Below, in pieces: positions 45,414 through 53,322 of a DNA stretch of 64,000 bases (positions are counted from its first letter, which is position 1; each line of letters opens with the position of its first letter). Source of the DNA: Microbacterium testaceum (GTDB lineage: Bacteria; Actinomycetota; Actinomycetes; Actinomycetales; Microbacteriaceae). The stretch is taken from the NCBI RefSeq assembly GCF_029761935.1, contig NZ_CP121699.1:434001-498000 (forward strand). Direction: 5' to 3'. The notes below the pieces were generated by a model, which was not told the origin of the DNA, made no database searches, and was given only the letters and a program-made list of their open reading frames with translations. Position numbers and translations under genes: made by a program.

Positions 45414-47000
45414 TCATTCCCCCGCTCTTGCCACGTATACATTTTCAACTTGACCGTCCAAGAAACCCCAATCATTCTTCAGACTACCGCCTGAATCCAG
45501 ATACTTTCCAAAGTCGTCCTCGTACGTTGCGGCGTTGTGCGTCTCATTCACATCGGTACTGCCACCCGGATCGGCGAGCATGACCCAATCGACATTGGCG
45601 GGAACCGTCGCCGAAATTCCGACCGCGGGCCCCCACGGACTGCCCTCGACATGCGGTCGGAAATCGTACGGAGTCTTGTCCAGCTTTGCGACAGGATCTG
45701 AAACATGTTCCACCTGGAGAACGGGGACGCTCGATGGGATCTTGAAGTTGTCGATAGGCGCACCGTTGGTGACTACGCCCACAGTGTTATACGGAAGGGA
45801 TGAATCCGCGCCAAGATTGCCGGCCATAATCCCGCCCTGGCTAAACCCTGACCACACGACGTCTGAGCCAGGCGGCACTCCGGCGTCCGATAGCGCCTGC
45901 ATAACAGCACGCTCGTACTGCGTTCGGAAGATTGGGTTGTCCATAAGCGTAAGGGCGATATTGCTGTCCAGATCATTCAATGGCCCAGCGTCCTTGAATG
46001 TATCGGCCCACTCGCCGTCGCCCAGAACGGCCTTTAGCGCGCCCCAGTCAAGCGTCGAGGGGAGGTTCACGAGGCTATAGGTCGACCCGTCTGGACGGCG
46101 GATCGTTGACACGCTGATTGCCGTAGATTCGGTGCCGCCGATGCCGTCAACGAGCTTATTCCTGGTGAGGAGATCGCGAGGCGAGGATATCTCGCCCTGG
46201 TCCATGAGCTTCTGATAGTCCTCTGCACCTACGGCGTCCCTCGGGTCGAATTCAGTCACGCGCGGTGCGGACTTCAACAGATCTCCGAGCCCCGTTCCCA
46301 GGAAGTACCCAAATACGCCGCCTCCGCGTGCCGCGATGCCGGGCAACATGCGACCTAGCAGATCCTGAAGGACGACCAAGCCATCACCGACGATGGGCCC
46401 CAGCTCCCCGAGAAGACGCCCCAACTGCCCGAGCGCCGTGAGCAGCTGCTCGATCAGATCCCGCGCCAACACGATGATGTCCCACGCCGCGTCCGCGAAC
46501 TCGCGGATGGCGTCGAGCTTGTCGAACGGGTTCAGGGTGAAGCTGGTCAACGAGTCCGCCAAACGCGCCAGGGCGTTCAGCAGGCCGCAGATCGCGTCGC
46601 GGCAGGCGGTGACGAGAGTCGACGCGAGGGCCAGCGCGGACGACGCGGCACCCGCCCAGTCCTGCACGTCCGTCAACACCCTCGAGACGTCTTCGTACCG
46701 CTGGCGAAGGGCCCGCACCGTCCGGCCATCGAGGTCGTCGAGAGCCCGCGCGGCGGACGCCAGGTCGAGCGTCAACTCCGTTACCGACGACTCGACCGTG
46801 CGCCATTCCGACGAACGCATCGCGACGGCGCCCGGGTCGCCCTGCAACTCGTCCATCCACTGCGGCAGCGGCTGCACGTAGGTGATCAACCAGCCGACGA
46901 ACCCGGGGATGCCATCGCAACCCCCGCCGGAAGAGCGAGATGCGCCCGCAGCCCACGACTCGCTGCGCAACTGGGCAGCGACGGCGGCAGCGCCGCTCAT
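45414..47000 (-). CDS. Putative type VII secreted effector: helical ESX-like N-half plus alpha/beta-hydrolase C-half
   Basis: 528 aa, no signal peptide. Residues 1-250 are mostly helical with a WXG100-like segment (SSEWRTVESSVTELTLDLA, 63-81) and several leucine-rich helices (LIEQLLTALGQLGRLLGEL). Residues from about 290 form an alpha/beta hydrolase: WSGFSQGG places Ser 387 at the nucleophile elbow, Asp 435 (EHVSDPVAKLD) and His 488 (NETHNAATY) are plausible triad partners. Base composition drops in the C-half. This modular layout is typical of polymorphic toxins. Its ATG overlaps the EspC-like gene by 4 nt. It could also be a non-toxic secreted esterase. Confidence 0.75.
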   Translation of the reverse strand: MSGAAAVAAQLRSESWAAGASRSSGGGCDGIPGFVGWLITYVQPLPQWMDELQGDPGAVAMRSSEWRTVESSVTELTLDLASAARALDDLDGRTVRALRQRYEDVSRVLTDVQDWAGAASSALALASTLVTACRDAICGLLNALARLADSLTSFTLNPFDKLDAIREFADAAWDIIVLARDLIEQLLTALGQLGRLLGELGPIVGDGLVVLQDLLGRMLPGIAARGGGVFGYFLGTGLGDLLKSAPRVTEFDPRDAVGAEDYQKLMDQGEISSPRDLLTRNKLVDGIGGTESTAISVSTIRRPDGSTYSLVNLPSTLDWGALKAVLGDGEWADTFKDAGPLNDLDSNIALTLMDNPIFRTQYERAVMQALSDAGVPPGSDVVWSGFSQGGIMAGNLGADSSLPYNTVGVVTNGAPIDNFKIPSSVPVLQVEHVSDPVAKLDKTPYDFRPHVEGSPWGPAVGISATVPANVDWVMLADPGGSTDVNETHNAATYEDDFGKYLDSGGSLKNDWGFLDGQVENVYVARAGE

Positions 47001-47287
47001 GACTCGAACTCCTGCATGACCGCGACGGCCTGCTCTTCGACGTCGTCGAAGGATTCGCGCGCGACCTGGACGCCCTTCTGCATCGTGGCGACGAGTTCAC
47101 GCGCGCTCGACAGAAGTTGCGCGGTGTTGCTCGCGAGGCCGTTCGCGGCTCCCACGACGATTCCCGACGCCAGGACGCCGAACGCCGACCCGGGAAGTGG
47201 TGCGCCGGCGGCGGCAGCCGCGGCATCCAGGGAATCGCTCACGCGTCCCAGTGTCGACGCCTGTTCCGCCAGGACGTCGGTGTCCAT
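46997..47287 (-). CDS. EspC/WXG100-like small secreted-type protein (DUF2580-like)
   Basis: 96 aa, all-helical, no signal peptide: MDTDVLAEQASTLGRVSDSLDAA, then a Gly/Ala hinge and a long second helix (NTAQLLSSARELVATMQKGVQVARESFDDVEEQAV). This fits the helix-turn-helix ESX target family related to EspC. Such proteins pair with larger ESX substrates for export. The ATG 47287 follows GGGAAG; the stop overlaps the start of the effector gene, so it opens the operon. A TATGGT -10 box lies about 60 nt upstream. Confidence 0.72.
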   Translation of the reverse strand: MDTDVLAEQASTLGRVSDSLDAAAAAAGAPLPGSAFGVLASGIVVGAANGLASNTAQLLSSARELVATMQKGVQVARESFDDVEEQAVAVMQEFES

Positions 47288-47422
47288 GATGATGTGCGTT
47301 CTTCCCGCCACGTGGCCCCCGCTCGTGTCAGCTTTTCTCACACCATAGCGAAAGCCCTCGCGGCCACGCACGGCCCCCTACGGATTGTGGATAACCGGAT
47401 GCCGGTAGGCTCGATGTCGCTG

Positions 47423-47496
47423 GGGGCGGTGGCCAAGCTGGTGAAGGCAGCGGGCTCATAACCCGACGATCGTGGGTTCAAGTCCCACCCGCCCTA
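47423..47496 (+). tRNA. tRNA-Met (CAT)
   Basis: Cloverleaf: acceptor GGGGCGG/CCGCCCT with a G-U first pair, anticodon arm CGGG-CTCATAA-CCCG with anticodon CAT, T-arm GTGGG-TTCAAGT-CCCAC. No encoded CCA. Three G-C pairs in the anticodon stem leave elongator versus initiator open. Confidence 0.9.
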
Positions 47497-47622
47497 CAAC
47501 AGACAAGTATTGCGGCGGCGCCGTGCTCGCAGACGCCGGGCCCGCGCAGCCCCCACCACCCTCGTAAGATCGGCGGAACGAGCGGGAGGGCCGGTCGACG
47601 CTCCCCTCGCTTCGTGGCCGGA

Positions 47623-48819
47623 TCAGCGGGTGCTCATCGCGGATTCGTAGACCGCGATCATCGGGTCGACCCGTTGCTCGATCTGAGCGCGTCCCCGGAT
47701 CATGGCCGCGCTTGCCGCCGTGATCATGTGGGGTTCCCTCCGGATTCTCGCCACGAGAGCGCTGATCCCCGCGGCATCCGGTGTATCGGTGAGAAAGCCA
47801 CCGCCCGGCGGCACCACCTCGCCGAGATCCGGGTCACAGAACAGCACGGGAAGACCGGATGCCGCTGCCTCGAGCATCACCATGGGCTGGTTGTCGAAGT
47901 CGTACGAGCTCGACACCAGCAGGTGGCTCGCCCGCATCGCATCGAGCACCTCCTGCTGAGAAACCGACCCGTGCAGGGCCAGCCGGCTACCCCTTCTCTC
48001 GATCGACCGCCGCGAGAGACCGTCGCCGTAGACGTCCACCGCGACGTCGCGCGCGAAGGTGCGCGCGGCGTCGGCGAGCACCGTGGGACGTTTCTCTGGC
48101 GACAGTCGCCCGACCCACATGAGACGGAGGGTCTCTTCGGGGGAGAGTCGACGCTCGAGTGGTGCGCCGATGCGGTCGAGCACGCTCGATTCGAGTCCGT
48201 TCGGCACGACCGAGATGGGCGTCTGAACCCCCTGCTGGGTGAGCTTGCGGGCGAAATGCGTCGACGGGACGATCACATGGTCGCTCGCGCGGGACTGAGC
48301 GAGCATGAGTCGCCACATGCTCCTTGCCGCCGGGGTGGCGGTATAGGGGGAGTCGGGGCGCACGCGCAGGCCGCGGTGGCTGATGTGGCGGGCGTGCAGG
48401 GCGGCCAGCAGGGGAACGGTGACGCGGGGAAGAGGGAGGACACTCGTCGTGTACACGTCCACCCTTCCGTGCATGGTGTGAACGATCGGCAGACCTAGAT
48501 CGCGCGCCGCACGCACTCCCGCGAGGGCGGCGAACATCTCGGAATGCGTGTGCGCCACGTCGATTCGGCGCTCGGCGAACTCTCGACGCATCAGCGCCGC
48601 TGCGTCTCGCGGTGGCCAGGCGAAAGGATAGCCGTCGGGACGAAACGCCCGGGAGATGGGCAGCGCGACGATCGACGGATCAGCACTCGGCTGAGCCAGG
48701 GGACAGAACACTGCCACCTCGTGCCCCGCTCGGGTAAGCGCTTCGCGGAGCGACTTGACCGCGGTCTGCACGCCGCCGAGCGTGGGCAGGTAGTAGTCCG
48801 TCACCAAGGCGATGCGCAT
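47623..48819 (-). CDS. Glycosyltransferase family 4 protein
   Basis: 398 aa GT-B fold enzyme. The N-terminal Rossmann half begins MRIALVTDYYLPTLGGVQTAVKSL; the C-terminal half has VVPNGLES, LMWVGRLSPEKRP and the donor-binding EAAASGLPVLFCDPDLGE motif. It resembles phosphatidylinositol or diacylglycerol glycosyltransferases and other GT4 enzymes making glycolipids. It is divergent from the epimerase gene, with only 40 nt between starts. Confidence 0.88.
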   Translation of the reverse strand: MRIALVTDYYLPTLGGVQTAVKSLREALTRAGHEVAVFCPLAQPSADPSIVALPISRAFRPDGYPFAWPPRDAAALMRREFAERRIDVAHTHSEMFAALAGVRAARDLGLPIVHTMHGRVDVYTTSVLPLPRVTVPLLAALHARHISHRGLRVRPDSPYTATPAARSMWRLMLAQSRASDHVIVPSTHFARKLTQQGVQTPISVVPNGLESSVLDRIGAPLERRLSPEETLRLMWVGRLSPEKRPTVLADAARTFARDVAVDVYGDGLSRRSIERRGSRLALHGSVSQQEVLDAMRASHLLVSSSYDFDNQPMVMLEAAASGLPVLFCDPDLGEVVPPGGGFLTDTPDAAGISALVARIRREPHMITAASAAMIRGRAQIEQRVDPMIAVYESAMSTR

Positions 48820-48859
48820 ATCCCGAAGCATAGGGACCGGCGGCTCTAGACTCGGCCGG

Positions 48860-49870
48860 ATGAGGGAACGGGCAACGGAGGGCGGCACTCCCGGCGTCGC
48901 GCCCCGCGGGGAAACGGCGCTCGTTACCGGCGCGAGCGGGTTCCTGGGCGGGTACGTCGTCCGCGACTTGCGCGCCCACGGGTACGACGTGATCGCGTCG
49001 GGTCGGAACGCGGCCGCTCTGCCCGCGGGGGAGACCTTCGTCGGCGACCTCGACGAGCTCGCGCGGGTCGACCTCGGCCGGACGGTGGGCGTGGTCGTGC
49101 ACTGCGCGGCGCTGTCCTCGCCGTGGGGTCGCTGGGCCGAGTTCGAGCACGCCAACGTGACCGGCACCGCGCGAGTGCTGGAGTTCGCGCGACGCGCCGG
49201 AGCACGCCGGCTCGTCCACATCTCGTCCCCAGGAATCTACGCCGCCCCCCGCGACCGGATCGGCATCCGCGAGGGCGACGTCGATCCGCGGCATCCGATG
49301 AACGGCTACATCCGGTCGAAGCTCGAGGCGGAGGCGCTTCTGCAGCGCGCGGCCGCGGAGGGGTCGGCGCCGGACATCGTCATCCTCCGACCGCGCGGAA
49401 TCATCGGTCACGGCGACCCCAGCCTCGTACCCCGAATCCTCCGCGTGCGCGAGCGGTTCGGCATTCCTCTGATGCGCGGCGGCCGAACCCTCGTCGACCT
49501 CACCGCGGTCGAGAACGTCGCTCTGGCCGTGCGGCTCGCGGCCGAGGCGCCCGACGTGCACGGCCAGGCGTTCAACATCACGAACGGGGATCCTCGTCCG
49601 TTCCGCGCGGTGCTCGAACAACTGCTCGAGGGGCTCGGGCTCGAGCCGCGGTACCGACGGGTGCCGACCGCGGTCGCATATCGGGTCGCGGCGCTGCTCG
49701 AGGCGGTGTGCGGAGTTCTGCCCCGACATCCCGAGCCACCCGTCACCCGGTACACCGTGACGACGATCGCTCATTCGCAGACGCTCGACATCTCACGCGC
49801 CCGGGACCTGCTCGGCTATCGGCCCGTGATCTCGCTCGACCAGAGTCTCGCGAGTTACGCGCGTGTCTGA
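48860..49870 (+). CDS. NAD(P)-dependent epimerase/dehydratase-like (3-beta-HSD/OleD-like) protein
   Basis: 336 aa extended SDR: TALVTGASGFLGGYVVRDL cofactor motif, catalytic YIRSK, and HISSPGIY. The C-terminal half contains ALLEAVCGVLPRHPEPPVT. Similar proteins include 3-beta-hydroxysteroid dehydrogenase-like enzymes and the OleD reductase of head-to-head olefin synthesis. A TAGACT -10 box at 48847-48852 lies 7 nt before the ATG. Its stop overlaps the GTG of the MBL gene. Confidence 0.8.
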   Translation: MRERATEGGTPGVAPRGETALVTGASGFLGGYVVRDLRAHGYDVIASGRNAAALPAGETFVGDLDELARVDLGRTVGVVVHCAALSSPWGRWAEFEHANVTGTARVLEFARRAGARRLVHISSPGIYAAPRDRIGIREGDVDPRHPMNGYIRSKLEAEALLQRAAAEGSAPDIVILRPRGIIGHGDPSLVPRILRVRERFGIPLMRGGRTLVDLTAVENVALAVRLAAEAPDVHGQAFNITNGDPRPFRAVLEQLLEGLGLEPRYRRVPTAVAYRVAALLEAVCGVLPRHPEPPVTRYTVTTIAHSQTLDISRARDLLGYRPVISLDQSLASYARV

Positions 49871-50624
49871 GCTCACCTCCTTCGCGTGCGGCGCGACGTC
49901 CCACGAGATGAGCCGGTTGCTGCGCGGGACCGCTCGGGAGCGGCGTCTCTTCCCGGCCGGCGCGTTCCTGTACCGCTCGGGCGCTCGCCGCGTGCTCTTC
50001 GACACCGGCTACGCTCCCGAGCCGTGGCGCGCCGGACTCGCGGCATGGGCGTACCGGAGGATGCTTCCCCCTCGCGTCGAACCGGGTGACACGATCGCCG
50101 AGCAGGTCGACCCCGCCACGATCACGCACGTCGTCCTCTCCCACCTGCACCCGGACCACATCGGCGGCGTCCGGTTCTTCCCGAACGCCGCTTTCGTCCT
50201 CAGCGACGGGGCGCGTCGCACCCTCGAGCGATCGCGACTCCGCGACGGGCTGCTCCGCAGACTGCTGCCGACGTGGTTCCGAGCGGCGACGGTGCTGCCC
50301 TCTCCCGTGTTCACGTCCGGTCCGCACGGGTTGCGTACCGCGGACCTGTTCGGCGACGGGTCCTACCTCCTCGTCGACCTGCCGGGTCACGCCCGAGGTC
50401 ACCTCGGTGCCCTCGTCGAACAGAAGGTGCTCCTCGCCGGAGACGCCGCCTGGGGGCGCGATCTGCTCGGCGCGGAGCACCGTATCCGGCGCCTCCCGCG
50501 ACTGGTCAGTCACGACATGACCCGCCAGCGCCACACCGCGCGGATGCTTCTGGCGGCGGAGCAGGACGGCCTGCGACTCCTCTTCAGCCATGATCACCAT
50601 CCGACCGGGCAGAACCTGCTGTGA
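49863..50624 (+). CDS. MBL-fold metallo-hydrolase
   Basis: 253 aa, GTG start. Zinc motif VVLSHLHPDHIGGVRFF, later DLPGHARGHLGALV and the last His in FSHDHHP. Related enzymes are lactonases and glyoxalase II-like thioesterases; hydrolysis of an acyl-thioester or lactone made by the neighbouring KAS III is conceivable. The gene overlaps the epimerase gene and is followed immediately by the synthase. Confidence 0.8.
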   Translation: MSELTSFACGATSHEMSRLLRGTARERRLFPAGAFLYRSGARRVLFDTGYAPEPWRAGLAAWAYRRMLPPRVEPGDTIAEQVDPATITHVVLSHLHPDHIGGVRFFPNAAFVLSDGARRTLERSRLRDGLLRRLLPTWFRAATVLPSPVFTSGPHGLRTADLFGDGSYLLVDLPGHARGHLGALVEQKVLLAGDAAWGRDLLGAEHRIRRLPRLVSHDMTRQRHTARMLLAAEQDGLRLLFSHDHHPTGQNLL

Positions 50625-50641
50625 CCACGAGGAGGACAGGG

Positions 50642-51625
50642 ATGCCGCAACATCGACCTACCGGGCAGAGCCCTCAGCTTCGGCCGTGCCGGCTGGCGGG
50701 ATGGGGAACGTACCTCCCGGATCGGGTGGTTACGTTCGGCGAACAGACGCGTCACCGCATCCCCGACGGCATGTCGCAGCTCGACATGCTCGCCGCGGCA
50801 GCCGAGGACGCCCTCCGACGAGCCGGGCTTCATGCTGACGACATCGACTGCATCATCGCGGCCTGCGCGGCGGGCGTGCAGCCGATCCCCTGCACGGCCG
50901 CGCTCGTGATGGAGCGTGTCGCCCCTCACGCCGCCGCCGCCGCCTTCGATGTCAATTCGACCTGCACGAGCTTCATCACGGCGGTGGACATCGCTTCGCG
51001 GTACCTCGCCGCCGGCGACTACGAGCGAGTGCTCATCGTGTCGGGCGACGTCGGGACCCGCTTCCTCGACGCCGGCCAGCGAGAGAGCTTCGAGCTCTTC
51101 TCCGATGCGGCCGCCGCTGTGGTGCTGACGCGTGGAGCTGACGGAAAGAGCGACGCCCCTGCGCCGGGAGTGCTCGGTAGCCTGCAGCAGACGTGGCCCG
51201 AGCACGCGCACGACACGGAGCTTCGCGGCGGGTTGTCGCTGCACCCGGCCCAGTCCTACGCCGACGGCGACCCCTCCGACTACGTGTTCGCCATGGACGG
51301 GCGGCGGGCACTCCTCGGCATGTTGGCTGTGCTGCCGGACTTCTTCGCCCGGTTCTTCGACCGAGTGAACCTCCGTCTCGACCAGATCGACCTGGTCGTG
51401 CCGCATCAGGCGAGCAGGGCACTCAGCATTGCGATGCGTCGGATCGGCATCCCGAGGGACGCGTACATCGACCGCGTCGCCGAGTTCGGCAACATGGTGT
51501 CGTCGTCGGTGCCGTTCATGCTGGCGACCAGTCTCGACGAGGGGCGGATCGGACCCGGAGACACCGTCGTCCTGTGTGGCACCGCCGCGGGCTTGACCGC
51601 GAACGCCCTCGCGCTCAGGCTCTAG
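50642..51625 (+). CDS. 3-oxoacyl-ACP synthase III (KAS III) / OleA-like thiolase
   Basis: 327 aa. The Cys-His-Asn triad is present: FDVNSTCTSFITAVDIA (Cys), VVPHQASRAL (His) and EFGNMVSSSVPF (Asn). The start is placed at ATG 50642 because GGAGG lies 6 nt before it; an in-frame GTG at 50621 overlaps the MBL stop. KAS III-like proteins start fatty-acid chains, or, like OleA, condense two acyl chains. OleB and OleC partners are not in the window. Confidence 0.82.
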   Translation: MPQHRPTGQSPQLRPCRLAGWGTYLPDRVVTFGEQTRHRIPDGMSQLDMLAAAAEDALRRAGLHADDIDCIIAACAAGVQPIPCTAALVMERVAPHAAAAAFDVNSTCTSFITAVDIASRYLAAGDYERVLIVSGDVGTRFLDAGQRESFELFSDAAAAVVLTRGADGKSDAPAPGVLGSLQQTWPEHAHDTELRGGLSLHPAQSYADGDPSDYVFAMDGRRALLGMLAVLPDFFARFFDRVNLRLDQIDLVVPHQASRALSIAMRRIGIPRDAYIDRVAEFGNMVSSSVPFMLATSLDEGRIGPGDTVVLCGTAAGLTANALALRL

Positions 51626-51745
51626 CGAGCCACGCTGGGAGCGGTGTGCATCGGAGGGATGCCGCGGCCCCACCGTCGAAGCCGGTTCCCCGTCGCGGCA
51701 ATGTCGCGGTTGGCCCTCCGCGCGTGGAGCGTCTTCACCCCACGG

Positions 51746-51817
51746 ATGAGGCGGCCACGCCGGTCAGGCGGCGGGCTCGAAACTCGACGACCGTGGGTTC
51801 ACCTCTCACCCGCTCTC
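51746..51817 (+). pseudogene. Decayed tRNA-Met-like sequence
   Basis: Positions align almost end to end with the tRNA at 47423: GGCGGCCACGCCGGTCAGG in place of GGTGGCCAAGCTGGTGAAGG, GCGGGCTC shared, GACCGTGGGTTCA versus GATCGTGGGTTCA, and CCCGCTCT versus CCCGCCCT. The anticodon position reads CGA instead of CAT and the acceptor 5' strand no longer pairs. It is therefore a broken copy. Confidence 0.65.
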
Positions 51818-51875
51818 GGCGAGACCCCCGAACGGCTCCGCCTGGTCGGGGGTCCTCTGCATGCGGCGGGCCAGC

Positions 51876-52241
51876 TCAGCCGGCGATCGGCGTCCGGATG
51901 AACAGGAACTGCGAGAAGAACAGGGTCGCCGTCGCGAGGATGACTCCGATTGCGAGGTAGCCGAGGACGAGTCCGATGACCGCCATCACGCGACCGACTC
52001 CGTAACGCAGGGCGGCGCGCAGTCCGAGGTGCCCGAGAATGATCGCCGCCACGGCGAGAGGGAACGCGGCGAACACGGCGACGAAGCCGATGAACGGCAG
52101 CGGTACGAAGGCCGAGTTGAAGAGTGCGATCGGTCCCACGATCACGGAGGCGATCGCTGTGCCGTTGGCGGTCGGGTCCGCTCGCGGCGGCGACGGCGGA
52201 GCGAACGGCGGCTGGTGCGGCGGCACGGCGGGCATCGTCAT
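51876..52241 (-). CDS. DUF4190-type small membrane protein
   Basis: 121 aa. A Pro-rich cytoplasmic N-terminus (PPHQPPFAPPSPP) and NGTAIASVIVGPIALFN lead into two or three hydrophobic helices (VFAAFPLAVAAIILGHLGLR, VMAVIGLVLGYLAIGVILA), the DUF4190 pattern. The function is unknown. ATG 52241 and ATG 52235 are equally possible starts. Confidence 0.75.
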   Translation of the reverse strand: MTMPAVPPHQPPFAPPSPPRADPTANGTAIASVIVGPIALFNSAFVPLPFIGFVAVFAAFPLAVAAIILGHLGLRAALRYGVGRVMAVIGLVLGYLAIGVILATATLFFSQFLFIRTPIAG

Positions 52242-52285
52242 GCCCCCGACCCTAGTGGCACGACGCTTCCCCAAAAGCCCATCGG

Positions 52286-53188
52286 ATGCCGATGTCGGAG
52301 GTGCCGTCTACGGTCGCTGGCGTGGCGGAGAGAGTGCAGGCATGGTGGGCCCGGCGACAGTGGTCGAAGGGGCGGGAGGTGCCCTACGCCGTCGGTGCGT
52401 ACCGAGACTCGTGGGCCGCCTTTCCGGCCCTCATCCGTCAGTACCACCCCGATCTGAACGCGGGGATCGCACTCAGTCAGGTGCCGCCGGCCGCTGACGT
52501 CCTCCTGCTCTGGCAGTGCGATTCAGGTCACCGGTTCGCGGCCACGCCCGAAGAGCAGCGACAGCGCCCCGGGAGGGAGCGCCGGCGCAGCGCCTGGTGC
52601 CCGGAGTGCAGCGAGCAGGCCAACCCGAAACGCGCGATCGCTCTGCCTATGCGCGAATCGATCGCGGCGCCGCCCGTCGCCGGGAACGCGGTACTGCGGC
52701 CCCGCCGAGGTGCCGCACGCACCCCGATCTGCCAGAAGACCCCGGACGTCCCCGTCGGCGCGGCCTTCCTCTCCCCGTGCGCGCCGCAGCCCGCCTCGGC
52801 CGTGGAGGACCGCGTTCGCGCCGACCTGCGGCAACGCCTCCTGCTGAGCGACGGATGCAACGCCATTCGGATTGCCAAACCGTTCTTCCACCACGTCGAG
52901 GTATGGCCCGACATCGTGTTTCCCGAGCTGCGCATCGCCGTCGAATACGACTCGATCGGCCGTCATGGCCTCGAACACGTGGGAAAGCGTGAGGCGGCCG
53001 ACCGCCGGAAGGACAGGGCTCTGCGCACAGCCGGATGGGAAGTGGTGCGGTTGCGCACGGGCAAGCTCGAACCTCTCGGCCCGCACGACTTCCAACTCGC
53101 GGCATGGAACCCGGCTGCCCTGGACCGGCTGGTCGAGGTCTTCCGCGGCATCCGGGGATCTCTGCTCGTTGACTCGTACCTGCGATGA
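52286..53188 (+). CDS. Zinc-ribbon plus PD-(D/E)XK-like (DUF559/Vsr-type) protein
   Basis: 300 aa. An N-terminal treble-clef-like finger (LLLWQCDSGHRFAAT with WCPEC; Cys 78, His 82, Cys 105, Cys 108) is followed by a nuclease-like region: VWPDIVFPELRIAVEYDSIGRH, then RRKDRALRTAGWEVVRLRTG. The Asp-x(n)-Glu-x-Tyr layout and the late Lys/Arg are those of DUF559/very-short-patch-like endonucleases. A DNA-repair or defence role is possible. The start codon is uncertain; no strong ribosome site is seen. Confidence 0.7.
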   Translation: MPMSEVPSTVAGVAERVQAWWARRQWSKGREVPYAVGAYRDSWAAFPALIRQYHPDLNAGIALSQVPPAADVLLLWQCDSGHRFAATPEEQRQRPGRERRRSAWCPECSEQANPKRAIALPMRESIAAPPVAGNAVLRPRRGAARTPICQKTPDVPVGAAFLSPCAPQPASAVEDRVRADLRQRLLLSDGCNAIRIAKPFFHHVEVWPDIVFPELRIAVEYDSIGRHGLEHVGKREAADRRKDRALRTAGWEVVRLRTGKLEPLGPHDFQLAAWNPAALDRLVEVFRGIRGSLLVDSYLR

Positions 53189-53232
53189 GCCGCGCGCCTG
53201 GCGCCGGCTCCTTCTCGGAAGCCGACGACAAC

Positions 53233-53291
53233 GGGGCGCGATCCATGCACCGGGTCCATCGAAAAGCGACCCCGTGGACGGTTCGCGCCCC
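53233..53291. terminator. Nested hairpins between convergent genes
   Basis: GGGGCGCGA (53233-53241) pairs with TCGCGCCCC (53283-53291), and an inner CACCGGGTC/GACCCCGTG pair with one mismatch sits inside. It lies between the ends of the nuclease-like gene and the SDR gene and probably ends both. Confidence 0.5.
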
Positions 53292-53322
53292 GGAACGACC
53301 TCCGAGATCGACGCCGCGCGGG

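Noticed and set aside
47386..47394. Perfect DnaA box (TTATCCACA on the minus strand) between tRNA-Met and the EspC-like gene
   Set aside because: A single box without further copies, AT-rich stretch or dnaA/dnaN neighbours; not evidence of an origin.
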